NCBI GenBank assembly: GCA_949987705.1
Contig: OX465283.1
Location: 166,299,850 to 166,363,849 of the forward strand
Reading direction: 5' to 3'
Origin: Thereva unica
Lineage: Eukaryota; Arthropoda; Insecta; Diptera; Therevidae
DNA: 64,000 nt
Part shown: positions 35,485 to 46,100 of the stretch, one piece after another
How positions within the stretch are numbered: position 1 is the first letter of the stretch
Layout of the letters: each line of letters begins with the position of its first letter
The notes under the pieces: model-generated
The model's input: only the letters and a program-made list of their open reading frames with translations
Database searches by the model: none
Told to the model about the DNA's origin: nothing
Program-made: the position numbers and the translations under genes

Positions 35485-37059
35485 ATTAACGACAACTTTG
35501 TTCGACCACTGGCGAACTAACAACAGAAACTTGCCGATTGGATAATAGTCGTCAGCACAAGATTTGAGCTAATGCACCAATACCAACAACTGGATCAACT
35601 AAATTTTAGTAAGCAGCCATAATTCATGTTAAAATTTCATCTTGGGTACTTCATAGTGTTCGATTATGAATATTTTGTAGCATGAACTTTTCAATATGAT
35701 TTTCCGTTTCTTTGGAGAAACAAATTTCTGAACCAACCTGTTCAAAATCGTTTCTAAAACTCAATTTTTTATCAACAATACTGCTCAAGTCTAAAAGCCA
35801 ACAAACCGCCAATGTACGGAATAATCATCATTACAGCAAGATGTCGGTAATAAGCGTTATCAGGCAAACATAAAGGAATTCCCCCCAATTGAAAATTCTC
35901 CTCATTCATGGACGAAATTCATATGAAAGCCTCGAGCTCTTAACAATATAAAGCGAAGCAATTTCGGCAACAATTCAATTCGTACATACGACATTAACCT
36001 AAATTATTACTGACTTCTATTCAAGTCATAAAGCATCTCCTTGCTAGGGATTTCTATTTTGTGTAACAAATGTTCAGCGAGAACCCTTGCGCCTTTTGTT
36101 AAAAAACAAGACTAAAAAATGACATCAACATAATGCTGACATTTTTGTATCGGAAGGGAGTGTATCTTTTTTAGTAGACGTACGAGTATTTCCCATCTCT
36201 AGCTGTGCTCGGTCCCTCCTGCTTAGCTTCACATATATATAGCTTGAATCCCCGTCTGCAGAGAGTCGACCGCCAACAAATGGTGTATGATGTTGCAACT
36301 CAGCAAAAATTAATCCCACATACAACAACTTTGCCGTGGAAATATATATACGAACATATCCGGGGGCGATATTACATGGTTTTGGATATGCAAGTAAGCA
36401 GTCGTAATGTTCATATGAAAGACGAACTCAATTTGGGCTTCCCCTCGGGGCGGTGCAGGGCGCGGCAGCTAACGGGCACTCATAGTCAGCGGCATGCTAA
36501 AATGTATTGCTCCAAACAGTTGAAAAATCCATAAGCTCTGTTGCAGCACCAGCAGGGAAAGTCGCCGAGCGTTTCAAATGACACAAGCAAGATAAACTTT
36601 TGTATTCGTTGTGAAAATGTCGATGAGACCTCGTTTGAGGGGGATGCGTGGATCCTTAAATGGGATTTCAAGTGAAACATAACCAAAACTCTTATATTCG
36701 ATATGGCCAGGAAATCTTCTTTCTCCACCACATCCTGGACTAAATCACTACCATTGTCTAGTGTTTGTCGGAGGACGTGCGCTTTAAAAGTTTCCCAAGT
36801 AGACTCGTTTCAATTATTCAGAGAGTTTTATAAGCAGTTGTAATGGGTGTAGGATTAATTTTTGCAGAAATTGAACTCGAATCAGGAGATAAATAAGAAT
36901 TAATAAATATGATTTTTATAAAAAAAAATCACCTAAAAGTATGCAAAATAACATAACCGGCCCACAGAGATGCTACGTCTATAACAGATTAGATAACGAA
37001 TCATTTTGCTGATTGAGCGTGTAACGAACGAATACTACTTAATATCGTTTGGACCTTTT

Positions 37060-38190
37060 TTCCTGAAAACTGAAACTATGCGTCTTGAATGCAAGAAGTT
37101 TAAAGAGCAAAGTGGAAGAGATGAGGCATGTGTTTGGGCACAGTAAAATACGTGTTATTTTCGTAAGTGATACCCGATCGAAACTTGTATTATCTCCTGC
37201 TTCGCCCCTGATTTTGCGTTACATTGCAGTGATTGTATTGGTGGTGTTTATTTATGTTACTTTTTGACTTTCGTCTAGAGTTAGTTCAGTGATTGACAAT
37301 GTGAATTGCTGAAGTAATAAATTCTGCCTTATATAAATGTATTGTCAAGCGACTTCGCTGTTGACCTTTACAGTCTACAACCTTCTTTCAAACGCCTCTC
37401 ACTATTAAGAGCACATAATGCTTCCTGGAAATTTTAATGTCGGTTTGCTTAGGGACAACATTTATTATTACATTTATATTTCCATGAATCTTGCGATCAG
37501 CGTCTAAAAAGTGAATTTAATGATGGGTAAACAAAATTCCTTACTAGTTTGTACCGTTCTACTCTTTTCTGGCGCTTCTTTCAGACTTCCTCTCGCCCAT
37601 TCAATTCTTGCGATCAATTAAATTTCTCATTCCTGGTCATTGATCTCCAATTTATAGTCGTTCCTTCTTCGTGCATTCGTTTAGACTTGAAAATCTAGCT
37701 AACACTATTCAAAGAATGGGTACAACCACGGCATCTCTTTTTCTATCGTGTTCTTCTTTTACTGTTTATTTTTCCTATCTCCTGCCATAAAATAAGCCTG
37801 AATCCCATATCGCTATGGTGATAGCAACATCTTCGACTATCCGATATTATGATCGCCGCAACCACAGATTACATTTCTCAGGGATTGACCATCAGGAAGG
37901 ACTCCGTCTTCGAAAAATCCTCTAGAAGAGAGCGGAAAAACGCAGACCTCTTTCGTGTCATTCTTAGTACCGAAAAAGTGAAATTTACAGCAATGGAATA
38001 TTTTTTTGACGAGGACTGTATAAATTTCGTAGATCCTTTGTACATAATGATCATTTTGAGCTAATTGGGACTGAAATTCAGTAGATCGGCGCCGTAAATA
38101 AATATGAATTCGCATAAATTCCTCCATCGGTCGATCGGCTAATTCCTTAAGTGGTTTAGGATCATTCAAAACGCTAAAAACTGCCAAAAC
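37060..38190 (+). mobile_element. Jockey-like LINE remnant (endonuclease and pre-RT region)
   Basis: On the + strand, NARSLKSKVEEMRHVFGHSK and RVIFVSDTRSK match the start of the APE-type endonuclease of Jockey-group LINEs (NARSLKNK...ISETWL). Later NFNVGLLRDN resembles the GDFN motif. The region 37850-38190 resembles the linker before the reverse transcriptase. Many stops and shifts are present. Confidence 0.6.
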
Positions 38191-38837
38191 TAGAAGGAAT
38201 TGTGATAATTATTTGAAATCTGGTGTCTGGGGGTCTTTAAGGTCACCGATTTAAAATTTTGCAAATTTTTTCATCAAAAAACAAAATGGCAGTCTAAAAA
38301 TGGCGATCAAAAATATTTGAAAATTAGTTTTCCTGCACCAAACATGGTTTCTTGGGCTTTTCGTGACTGTAGGTTTTGAATTTGGCAATATTTTTAAGAA
38401 AACAAAATGGCGGCTAAAATATTTAATCTGTCACTTTCCCACTGCATGCGGAGTCAATTGAAAAAGAAATGAAAGTTCATCCATGGAATGTTCTTGTAGC
38501 ATTGCTTCTGCTCTTCTTCGTTTTGTCTGTACACTGGCTTTAGCGTAACTTGTAGAAGGAGAACCACCACCATCGCGTTTGATTCCACATTTCTTACGGA
38601 ATCAATAATAACAACGTCCTTCGCGAGCACCAATTGATTATTTTTACAACTAAGGAGAACTTCGTTTTATGAACTTCTTGCAATTTAATTCGAATTTTAG
38701 TTAGCTCTTTTCTTAGTTGGCTCTTTTGGTTATCCGACACTGTTCGACCGATTTAATGTGGCAAGTACTACTCCCAACAGTAATTTTGATAAAACAAATA
38801 ATAATGAATTCGGAATGTGAGACCCTTTTCATTAAAA

Positions 38838-38890
38838 TGCCGCCATTTTGACATGATGGCCGCCATTTTGCCACGATGGCCGCCATTTTG
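38838..38890. repeat. 20-bp tandem repeat built on GCCGCCATTTTG
   Basis: CGCCATTTTG recurs at 38841, 38861 and 38881, exactly 20 bp apart, separated by ACATGATGGC and CCACGATGGC. Related AAAATGGCGGC or ATGGCGA motifs occur at about 38284, 38299 and 38406. The core GCCAT(T)TT matches the known YY1/Pho binding preference, but the surroundings look like a dispersed repeat rather than an enhancer. Confidence 0.65.
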
Positions 38891-40157
38891 TTTCTTGAAA
38901 AACTGATAACTGATTCGTAATTTCGCTCGACACAAAATAACAAAGAATTATGTCAATTCCTTCTAGTTTTGGCAGTATTTTGACTTTTTGGGCTATTGCA
39001 ATGTGCAACCTAGAATCCAATCCTAGGCCCAAGCTGCTTTAACCGTTCCTTGCATGCCATTTGACAGTTCTCATTTTAGAACTAATAACGCAGCTGCTAA
39101 TATCTTCATACTGTATTGAAATATTACAAATTTATTTGCTTACAACAAAAACTTACAAGTAAATGTCAATCCCTTTTGACAGGTTTTAGCTGTGCTAGAT
39201 TTTAGCTAAGCCAAAAGGCAGAACTAAGGCGTGCTTTCTGAACGAACCCCTTTTTAACCCTTATAACATGCCAAGGCTATCACTCTAACTTTATAGGGAC
39301 AAAAAATCCTGGTGAATTTGGAATGCTAACTGAAAAAGCAAGTTCAGTGGCTCGACTGTAAAAAGTTAGGAAATAAAAAAGTTTGGTTATAATTTTTTAA
39401 GTCTTATTTATTATTGTAAATTTTTTACTCCATGACAAAACGTTAATTCTTACAATTTCTTCACTATGTACAAAGCAAAAGTTTTTTTCTTAGAAAATTC
39501 ATTCTCTCTCTAAATATTTTGGCCACGATACAGATGTCCTGTCTATACAAACAAAGGAAGAGTTCTATCCTTAAATATCCTTTAATAATAATTTTCTGTT
39601 TACGTTCTCCTCTAAGTTCCAGTGTTAATTAAATGTCATTTTGCTCATATCTGTTAGAAAAAATATTTTTTGCTCAATTCTTACTTTTAATTTTCGAATT
39701 TTTTTTTGAATTTATTTTTTTTTTTATTAATTTAAATATTTACAAAATTCTCTCAGTTTTTTTTTATTGTTTCAGTTCAGTTAAATAGCATTTAATGTGT
39801 TCTTCCTTACATACATAGTTTTAAGTCTACGTTTCCAAAGTTAAAATCAAAAAATCCTTGAACGAAGTGAGGTGAATTTGGCAATCAGCGTCCTGTTTTC
39901 AAAATCTCCTTCAAGGCGAAATCCAAAACTCCAGTAGAACCGAGGTAAATTAAATTTAAAAATTTATGTTCCTTAAGTAGATGCAGAAGGCTCGTTTGCG
40001 TCGTCCACCTCGCCCAAAGCCTCTTCAGCTACTCGGTGTCCAGGACTATATCCTGCAGCAGTCGAAGCTAGCGACGTGCTGCGGGGCAGGAGGCAGCTGG
40101 GGGATTATTAATTTTAATTTAATTGAACGCGTTGCGAATCTTCTGCGGAGTTGTTCG

Positions 40158-43100
40158 TCACCAAACGTCCAAGTGTCTGTCCTGTTGCCCCGTACTCGAG
40201 CCGAGCAGCTCCATGGGCAGGAAGTCCCTCCGCATGGAGGATTGCGACTCCTGGTCCATCTCGATGTAGTAATCATCTTCGTCACAATGGCAGTAATCAG
40301 CACTGGCGGTTGAGTTATTGTGACGATGGCGGCCTCGGCTACTGTGATTATGGACATGTGCCCCGTGGTGGGCGTAGAGCCAGGGCTTCCGACATCTATA
40401 GACATGTATCAGCCCCAGCGTGAGCAGCATCCCGAATGTGACCCCGATAACAATGAGCAGGCCAGGATGGCCCGAGGTCCTTATGTCCAGCCACTGTTCC
40501 GGCGGCAGACCGTTGCCGCCGTCATTGCTGCTGCTGCTATTCTGCAAGTGAACGTTCGGCCGGGCCACAATCTCTGCAAGGATCGGCGCACTTTTATTAC
40601 TTGATACGCGGTCATGCCGCTTGTGCCCTGGCAGTTGATTCGAGTCGTCCTGCGAATGTGGAGATATCCTTTCGGACGGCGTATCCGCTGCCATTTCGGC
40701 CTGATGCATCTGCTCGCTCCGATATTCCATGGTCATGTAATTGGGCGTGTATGGGATATTGGGCGAGTTGACGGTGTGGTGGGAGCCTAATTTATGAATG
40801 TATTCCTCGGGGCCGCTTTTGGTGGTGCCTCCTGCTTCACGTTTGGCCTCGCTTATCTCGAATTCCTCAGCGTCATCCGAAATGCCTTCGAAGTCTTTGG
40901 GAGTATTTAGGGTGTGAAGGATTTTTTCGATTTTCCTGAAGCCCCGCTCCGCAAATTGCCCCGTCACCATTTCTCTGTCGGATGTCTCAATGTAGTGGGT
41001 GTGGTAGGTGGTTCCCTTTCCCAGAATATGCTCGACTTGACTTGACTCCAAATGATTGAATTTGTTGCTTGACTCTTCCTTGCCGGGCTCCTGGAGCGCT
41101 GGAGATTTGGTTGTAGCAACGAGCTTCTCACCAAATTTCTGATGCTTATCAAAAACGATTTTTCCTTCGCTCGTCGGAGCGAGGGTGGGCATCGTAAGTT
41201 TCTGCTGAGTTTCCGGATTGTATCGATTGTTGTCCTGCTTCGCAGGAGCTGTCCCACGTAATTTCGGTCGTTTTTGCATTTTCCTCTCGGCTGACAGCTT
41301 TTGTTTTTGCCTCTGTGCTGGCTGCTGGTCCGGCTTTGATGATGGCTTTTGTATTTGGTGGTAATGTTGACCCAATGACAGAGAAACATTTTGATTTCCT
41401 TTAATGATGCCATTCTCGGCTATTGCAGAGGGCTGGTCGAGGAGGAATATCACTTTGTCAGCTTTATTCACTTTTGATGTTGCCATTTTGGGAGATGTGG
41501 TTGCCGGTGGACCAGTCGTCGGATTCGTTAGTGCTGAGGTGATTGTCACTTTTATAGTTTCTCTGCTCTGAAAGTCGCCCTTGCTGCTCCTGGGCAAATT
41601 TGTTTTTGCCTCTGACAACTTTATCGCCGTTTCCTGATTGCCTTCTGTGCTGGACTTGTTATCAGCGCGCCAAAGGGATGGCGCCATTGTTCCTGATGAA
41701 TTTCCCATTGCCCGGGAAAGTTTTGCGACGACGGGCGACGGACGGGTGGTAACTGGCTTTGGTGGGCCAGTCCTGTTAATATTCTTGCCTTCGTTATTTA
41801 TCCGGCTGCCACTAATAACCCAAAACTTGTCTATATTGCCCTCATCAATCTTATTTGAGCTGTTCGTGTATGCCTGGGCCCTGCCTGTATGCTCCGTGCC
41901 CAGAAAAACATTCGCCTTCGTTTTTGGCAACGAGTCAATGTTTCCGGGTTTAAAGTCTCCATCGTGTAGGTTGTTGCTCCCGATGGAATCTTCCGCATCC
42001 AATTTCAACTCTTTCTGGGTTATGAGATCCTCGCTTCGATTTCCTCCGTCTAATAAAACACTTGTCTCGGCGTAATTGTTGTCGGATTTTATTTTCGATA
42101 AAATTGCTCTGAGTTGTTGCTCTCGAACGGCGCTCTGGGATGGGTTTTTGCTGCCAACGTCTTCATCTGTGCTTCCACTTGAATTAAACAAAGATGATAA
42201 GATCGGAGTCTTGGCATCGGCGGGATTCTCCCTGTTTATGTGCCCATTCTGGCTGGGGATTTTTATGCTCCTCTCGTTCTCATTTGGCACTGCAGTGCTT
42301 TTACCAGTTGAAGAGTTGTCATCCTTGCCAGGAATATCCGCCATTCCCAGGAATCTTCCGTTTTGATTACCGTAAACTTTCAGCGGATGTTCTTGCTTGC
42401 TCTGGATAAAGTTGTGCTCCTCTTCCGGCTCCTCCTTGAAACTAATTCTTCTCGGTGGTTCCTCCAAAAAAGGACTTAATAAATGCAGTAAATTAACATA
42501 AGGAACGCGCTTTGACTTGCTGTTAACCTCGGTTCCCTGTAGCAGAGTCTCCAATTTGTTTGATTGGATAAATTTTACATTGCTGTCGGCACAAGTGGGC
42601 TTTGTTAAGTTATTTAGTGTCGCTTTAGTGACATAACCGCAGCCAGACTGGTCGTCCATGCTGTCCCCGAAGCCTTGGAAGTAGTTGTGCATTTTCTGGA
42701 AGCGCTCCTTTATGCTGCTCTGCTCTGTAATCCTGTCGCTCTGGCACGGGCTCGCCCATTCAGCTATGCCCAATAGATCTGAGCATTTAATCGGATTCCC
42801 GTCCAGGAGGAGATCCCGTAGTTTCGGGGATGTTTTCACAACTGATTGACTTAACCCTCTTAACTCGGAAGACTGCAGGTTCAGGGTGACCAGCTTGGGC
42901 AGCGGCAGTCCTGGCAAGTACACCAACATGTTCCACGATAAGTCTAATGTTTTAAGGTTGGTTAGGGTTTGGAATGTGTGTGGCTGGACGTCCGTTATTA
43001 AGTTGTTTTGCAGGAAGAGGTGCTCCAAGCTAGTTGGTAAACTGACTGGGATTCTTTTAAGGTTGTTGTGGTCTAGAAATAATGTTTCGAGGATTTCTAG

Positions 43101-43199
43101 GCGTCCCAGTGCGTCTTCCTCTATTTCGTTTATGTGGCTGGAGGATATATCCAGGTATTGCAGCAGCGGGTAGCTATCCAGATCCCCGCAACGTATTAC
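40158..43199 (-). CDS. 2mit coding exon 2 (last LRRs, disordered ectodomain, TM, tail)
   Basis: Encodes about 1013 residues and the stop codon. It begins VIRCGDLDSYPLLQYLDISS, continues LRRs (LEILETLFLDHNNL, LTNLKTLDLSWNML, LPKLVTLNLQSSEL) and a C-terminal cap, then over 700 residues of low-complexity sequence with many N-x-S/T sites. The membrane helix and the tail ending QQDRHLDVW follow. One uninterrupted frame of this length amid decayed repeats shows purifying selection. I could not assign a poly(A) signal; candidate AATAAA-like sites on this strand occur near 39400 and 39720. Confidence 0.93.
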   Translation of the reverse strand, partial: VIRCGDLDSYPLLQYLDISSSHINEIEEDALGRLEILETLFLDHNNLKRIPVSLPTSLEHLFLQNNLITDVQPHTFQTLTNLKTLDLSWNMLVYLPGLPLPKLVTLNLQSSELRGLSQSVVKTSPKLRDLLLDGNPIKCSDLLGIAEWASPCQSDRITEQSSIKERFQKMHNYFQGFGDSMDDQSGCGYVTKATLNNLTKPTCADSNVKFIQSNKLETLLQGTEVNSKSKRVPYVNLLHLLSPFLEEPPRRISFKEEPEEEHNFIQSKQEHPLKVYGNQNGRFLGMADIPGKDDNSSTGKSTAVPNENERSIKIPSQNGHINRENPADAKTPILSSLFNSSGSTDEDVGSKNPSQSAVREQQLRAILSKIKSDNNYAETSVLLDGGNRSEDLITQKELKLDAEDSIGSNNLHDGDFKPGNIDSLPKTKANVFLGTEHTGRAQAYTNSSNKIDEGNIDKFWVISGSRINNEGKNINRTGPPKPVTTRPSPVVAKLSRAMGNSSGTMAPSLWRADNKSSTEGNQETAIKLSEAKTNLPRSSKGDFQSRETIKVTITSALTNPTTGPPATTSPKMATSKVNKADKVIFLLDQPSAIAENGIIKGNQNVSLSLGQHYHQIQKPSSKPDQQPAQRQKQKLSAERKMQKRPKLRGTAPAKQDNNRYNPETQQKLTMPTLAPTSEGKIVFDKHQKFGEKLVATTKSPALQEPGKEESSNKFNHLESSQVEHILGKGTTYHTHYIETSDREMVTGQFAERGFRKIEKILHTLNTPKDFEGISDDAEEFEISEAKREAGGTTKSGPEEYIHKLGSHHTVNSPNIPYTPNYMTMEYRSEQMHQAEMAADTPSERISPHSQDDSNQLPGHKRHDRVSSNKSAPILAEIVARPNVHLQNSSSSNDGGNGLPPEQWLDIRTSGHPGLLIVIGVTFGMLLTLGLIHVYRCRKPWLYAHHGAHVHNHSSRGRHRHNNSTASADYCHCDEDDYYIEMDQESQSSMRRDFLPMELLGSSTGQQDRHLDVW

Positions 43200-46100
43200 C
43201 TGAAAGGAGAAAATTGATAAGAATTGATTTAAAACGGATTTTTCAAGGTTAATAAATCAGGAATAATGCGATTTGAAATTAGAATAAGCTAGCTGAATTG
43301 TAGTTTAAGGGGATTCGTTTAGACTCGGGTTTATTCTGCAGCCAAGTTAAAAGAATTTCTGTGAAATTACCAGCGGCGAACGGTTAGAAGCCTTTAAATT
43401 TTCTGGCAAAGCACCTTGTTTAGAATATCATGGAGATTTCCAGAGAAATTAATGCCAATTTTTACCACCTTGATCAAGTTTCAGAAATGACTACCGTGTG
43501 GCGCTGTAAGATTTTTTGTTATTTATTTGGTTGCCACATCTGACATTAACATTTCAGCTAGACATTTAAAGGTTTCGATTTTAAAAATAGAATCAACTGT
43601 GCTTAAAAGTGATTCAACCGTACGAGGACCTTGGAAATGTTAGAGTAATGTTCCGACAGCGATTTTCTATCGAAAACGAACGTTTGTGCTTGTCACGAAC
43701 GCTTCAGAAGTGTTCGTGAGTCTGTCAACATCGAAAACATTGATAAAGTCAAAGAAATGACGTTGGCAAATTGACCATCAGAGGGCTGGAAGAGAACTTG
43801 GACATCGCTTATGGATCCGTTCAAGAAATGTTTGGGGTTTAGAGACATATCGCTGCAAAATTTGATGCGGAAAGACTCGAATTTCATGCAAGAAAAGGGA
43901 CCGCTTTGAGATCGCGAAAGACAATATTTTCGGGTCTAAATTCGTCTCAACGTTCGTCAAACGCATCATTCCGGAACTGGGTTTATGAGTATGACACGCA
44001 ATCCAGATAGAGGGTGCGCCAAATCAAAGGGAAAATGAGCGCGCGTGTGGGTATGACAATTTCTAATAAATATTTATTTTTCTTATTAGAAATCGTTTTG
44101 ACCAAATTTTCGACTTGAAAACATTCTTTTGGATGCTATTAATGAGAAAGACATTCCGAACAGAGCTGGTCTTCTACAACTATTGGTGATTTTTTCTGAC
44201 GACTTTGATGTGGACATCCTTAGAACACAGCTTGTAATCGATGAACAGTACTTTGAAGGAGCCAAAATCAATTTTGATGAAGAAACTTGTATTTGTAATT
44301 TTCCGCATAAATTTCTGAGACTTTTTGATCAAGGTGGTATATGGCAACCAGAGTAATGTTTCCAGATGAGCGAAGATGAACATTCTGGGCGCTTCCTTTG
44401 CACATAGCGTCGATTATTAATTACTTTTTTACTATGTTTTCGTGCTGTTTGTATGAAATCTGCATAAAAACTCCGAATACCCTCTTGCCCTTCCCGAAAC
44501 CACGAGGAAACATTAAAAGCTACTAATAAACCCCAACCTCAGTCAATGGCGTAAAAATTAATCAAAGGGTTGCGATTCCACAGACATAAGTTTGTTTACG
44601 TTCGCTCCATCGAAGAGCATTTCCTTGGCTCGTTCGTTATAATAAATTAACTTTTGCTAAGCAGCCCCCCTCCGGCCCCTGGACCGCCCTCACAAATCAG
44701 TTAAATTGAGATCCGAAAACATTCTCTGAGGCAACGTAAATTTAAATAATTCGCCCGATATTAAGAGGGGGGCCAGCAGCCATAAAGCGGGATTACGCGG
44801 AATGAACCCGGAGAAGGCGCGTCCGATGCCAGCGCCCTTCTGGCCATGCCGAGCTGCCAGATGTACAACCCTTTTTCGAAAAACCGTGCCATAAATTGGT
44901 GAATGAGGAATTCCCCCCCGGAAATAACGGGCGGCACGGCAAATCGGCCGGCGGGCTCAAATTAAGATTGCTCTAACTGTAACTTGTCTCCCGAGGCAGG
45001 AAAGTAAAATGATTAGTCGGCCGAAAACCGCACGCATACAGCCGCAGTTCCCAGGACGAATGAGCAGGCCAATTCGCCGCTTCCGCTCTGTCGTTTTCTT
45101 TCCGAACGTTTCGGGGAAATCCGCAGAGCGAGTGTAATTTCGGACTGGGGCTTGGAGCTTCCTTGTTCCTGGCTATATATTTCCCGTCCGTTGTCGGTGT
45201 CCAGTTCGAGGTCCGGGAGGTGCGGGTGGCCGACCGGGTCGAAACTTCCCGGCTGCCTTGTAACATTAATGTTAACTCGAGTGTGAAACTGTGCCAGCCC
45301 GGCACAGGGTAATTGAAAAGTTTCCCACATTTTTCCTTTAGTAATTAAATTAACTTTTCAAAGTGGGCTTTTTAAGATGTCGGGCGCTGCCTGCAAGAAG
45401 CGCCCTCTTGATAAATTAAAATCAGATACTCGTCTTTGTTTCAATAATTACTGCAGCACTTGCCGGGAATAACTGATTAAGGGGCTTTGGGTCGATGTGG
45501 GAGGACCGCAATTCTTTGGGCAATAAGAACTTAGCAAGATGTTCGAAAAAACATGGGACTCGCGGAAATGCCCAGAACGAGTGTAACTTCCTTCCGGGAC
45601 TAGCAATTCTGGGAATTTTGATGATTTATGCAAAATTAACTCCGATTGCCCAAATATTGCGTTGCGTTATCCAAAGTTGGAGCATTTTATATATTTATGG
45701 ATGGTTGTGGAGGGAAGGAAAATAATTTCTTAAGTAAAGTTTGATAACTCCGAGTTAGGTAAGAGTTATTAGAAAAGTTGTGGCTTATTAAAATTTCAAA
45801 ACGAAAAAAATTCTGCGAAAATGAAAGCTTGACAAAGTCCGATGTATCAGCAAAAATTTCGGACTGCATCCAGAAGCTCTGCGAATTCGACGATGGAACT
45901 TTGCAGTTTCGAAACGGCGCAATTCAAGTCATTCCCTATGACATAGTTATAATTTTCACCCAGGAAGATTCCGCGCCAAGAATTTGAGACCATGATGAAC
46001 AGCCTGTCTCACTCTCGGATGAGTTGAAACGAGCTAAAGGGCTCAACGACAATTTTACACTCGGCCATCCTTATCTGCACACACAGGCTTTCACAATGTT

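Noticed and set aside
39981..42409. Several + strand frames of 70-145 codons opposite 2mit exon 2
   Set aside because: They are shadows of the - strand coding sequence; none carries a recognisable motif.
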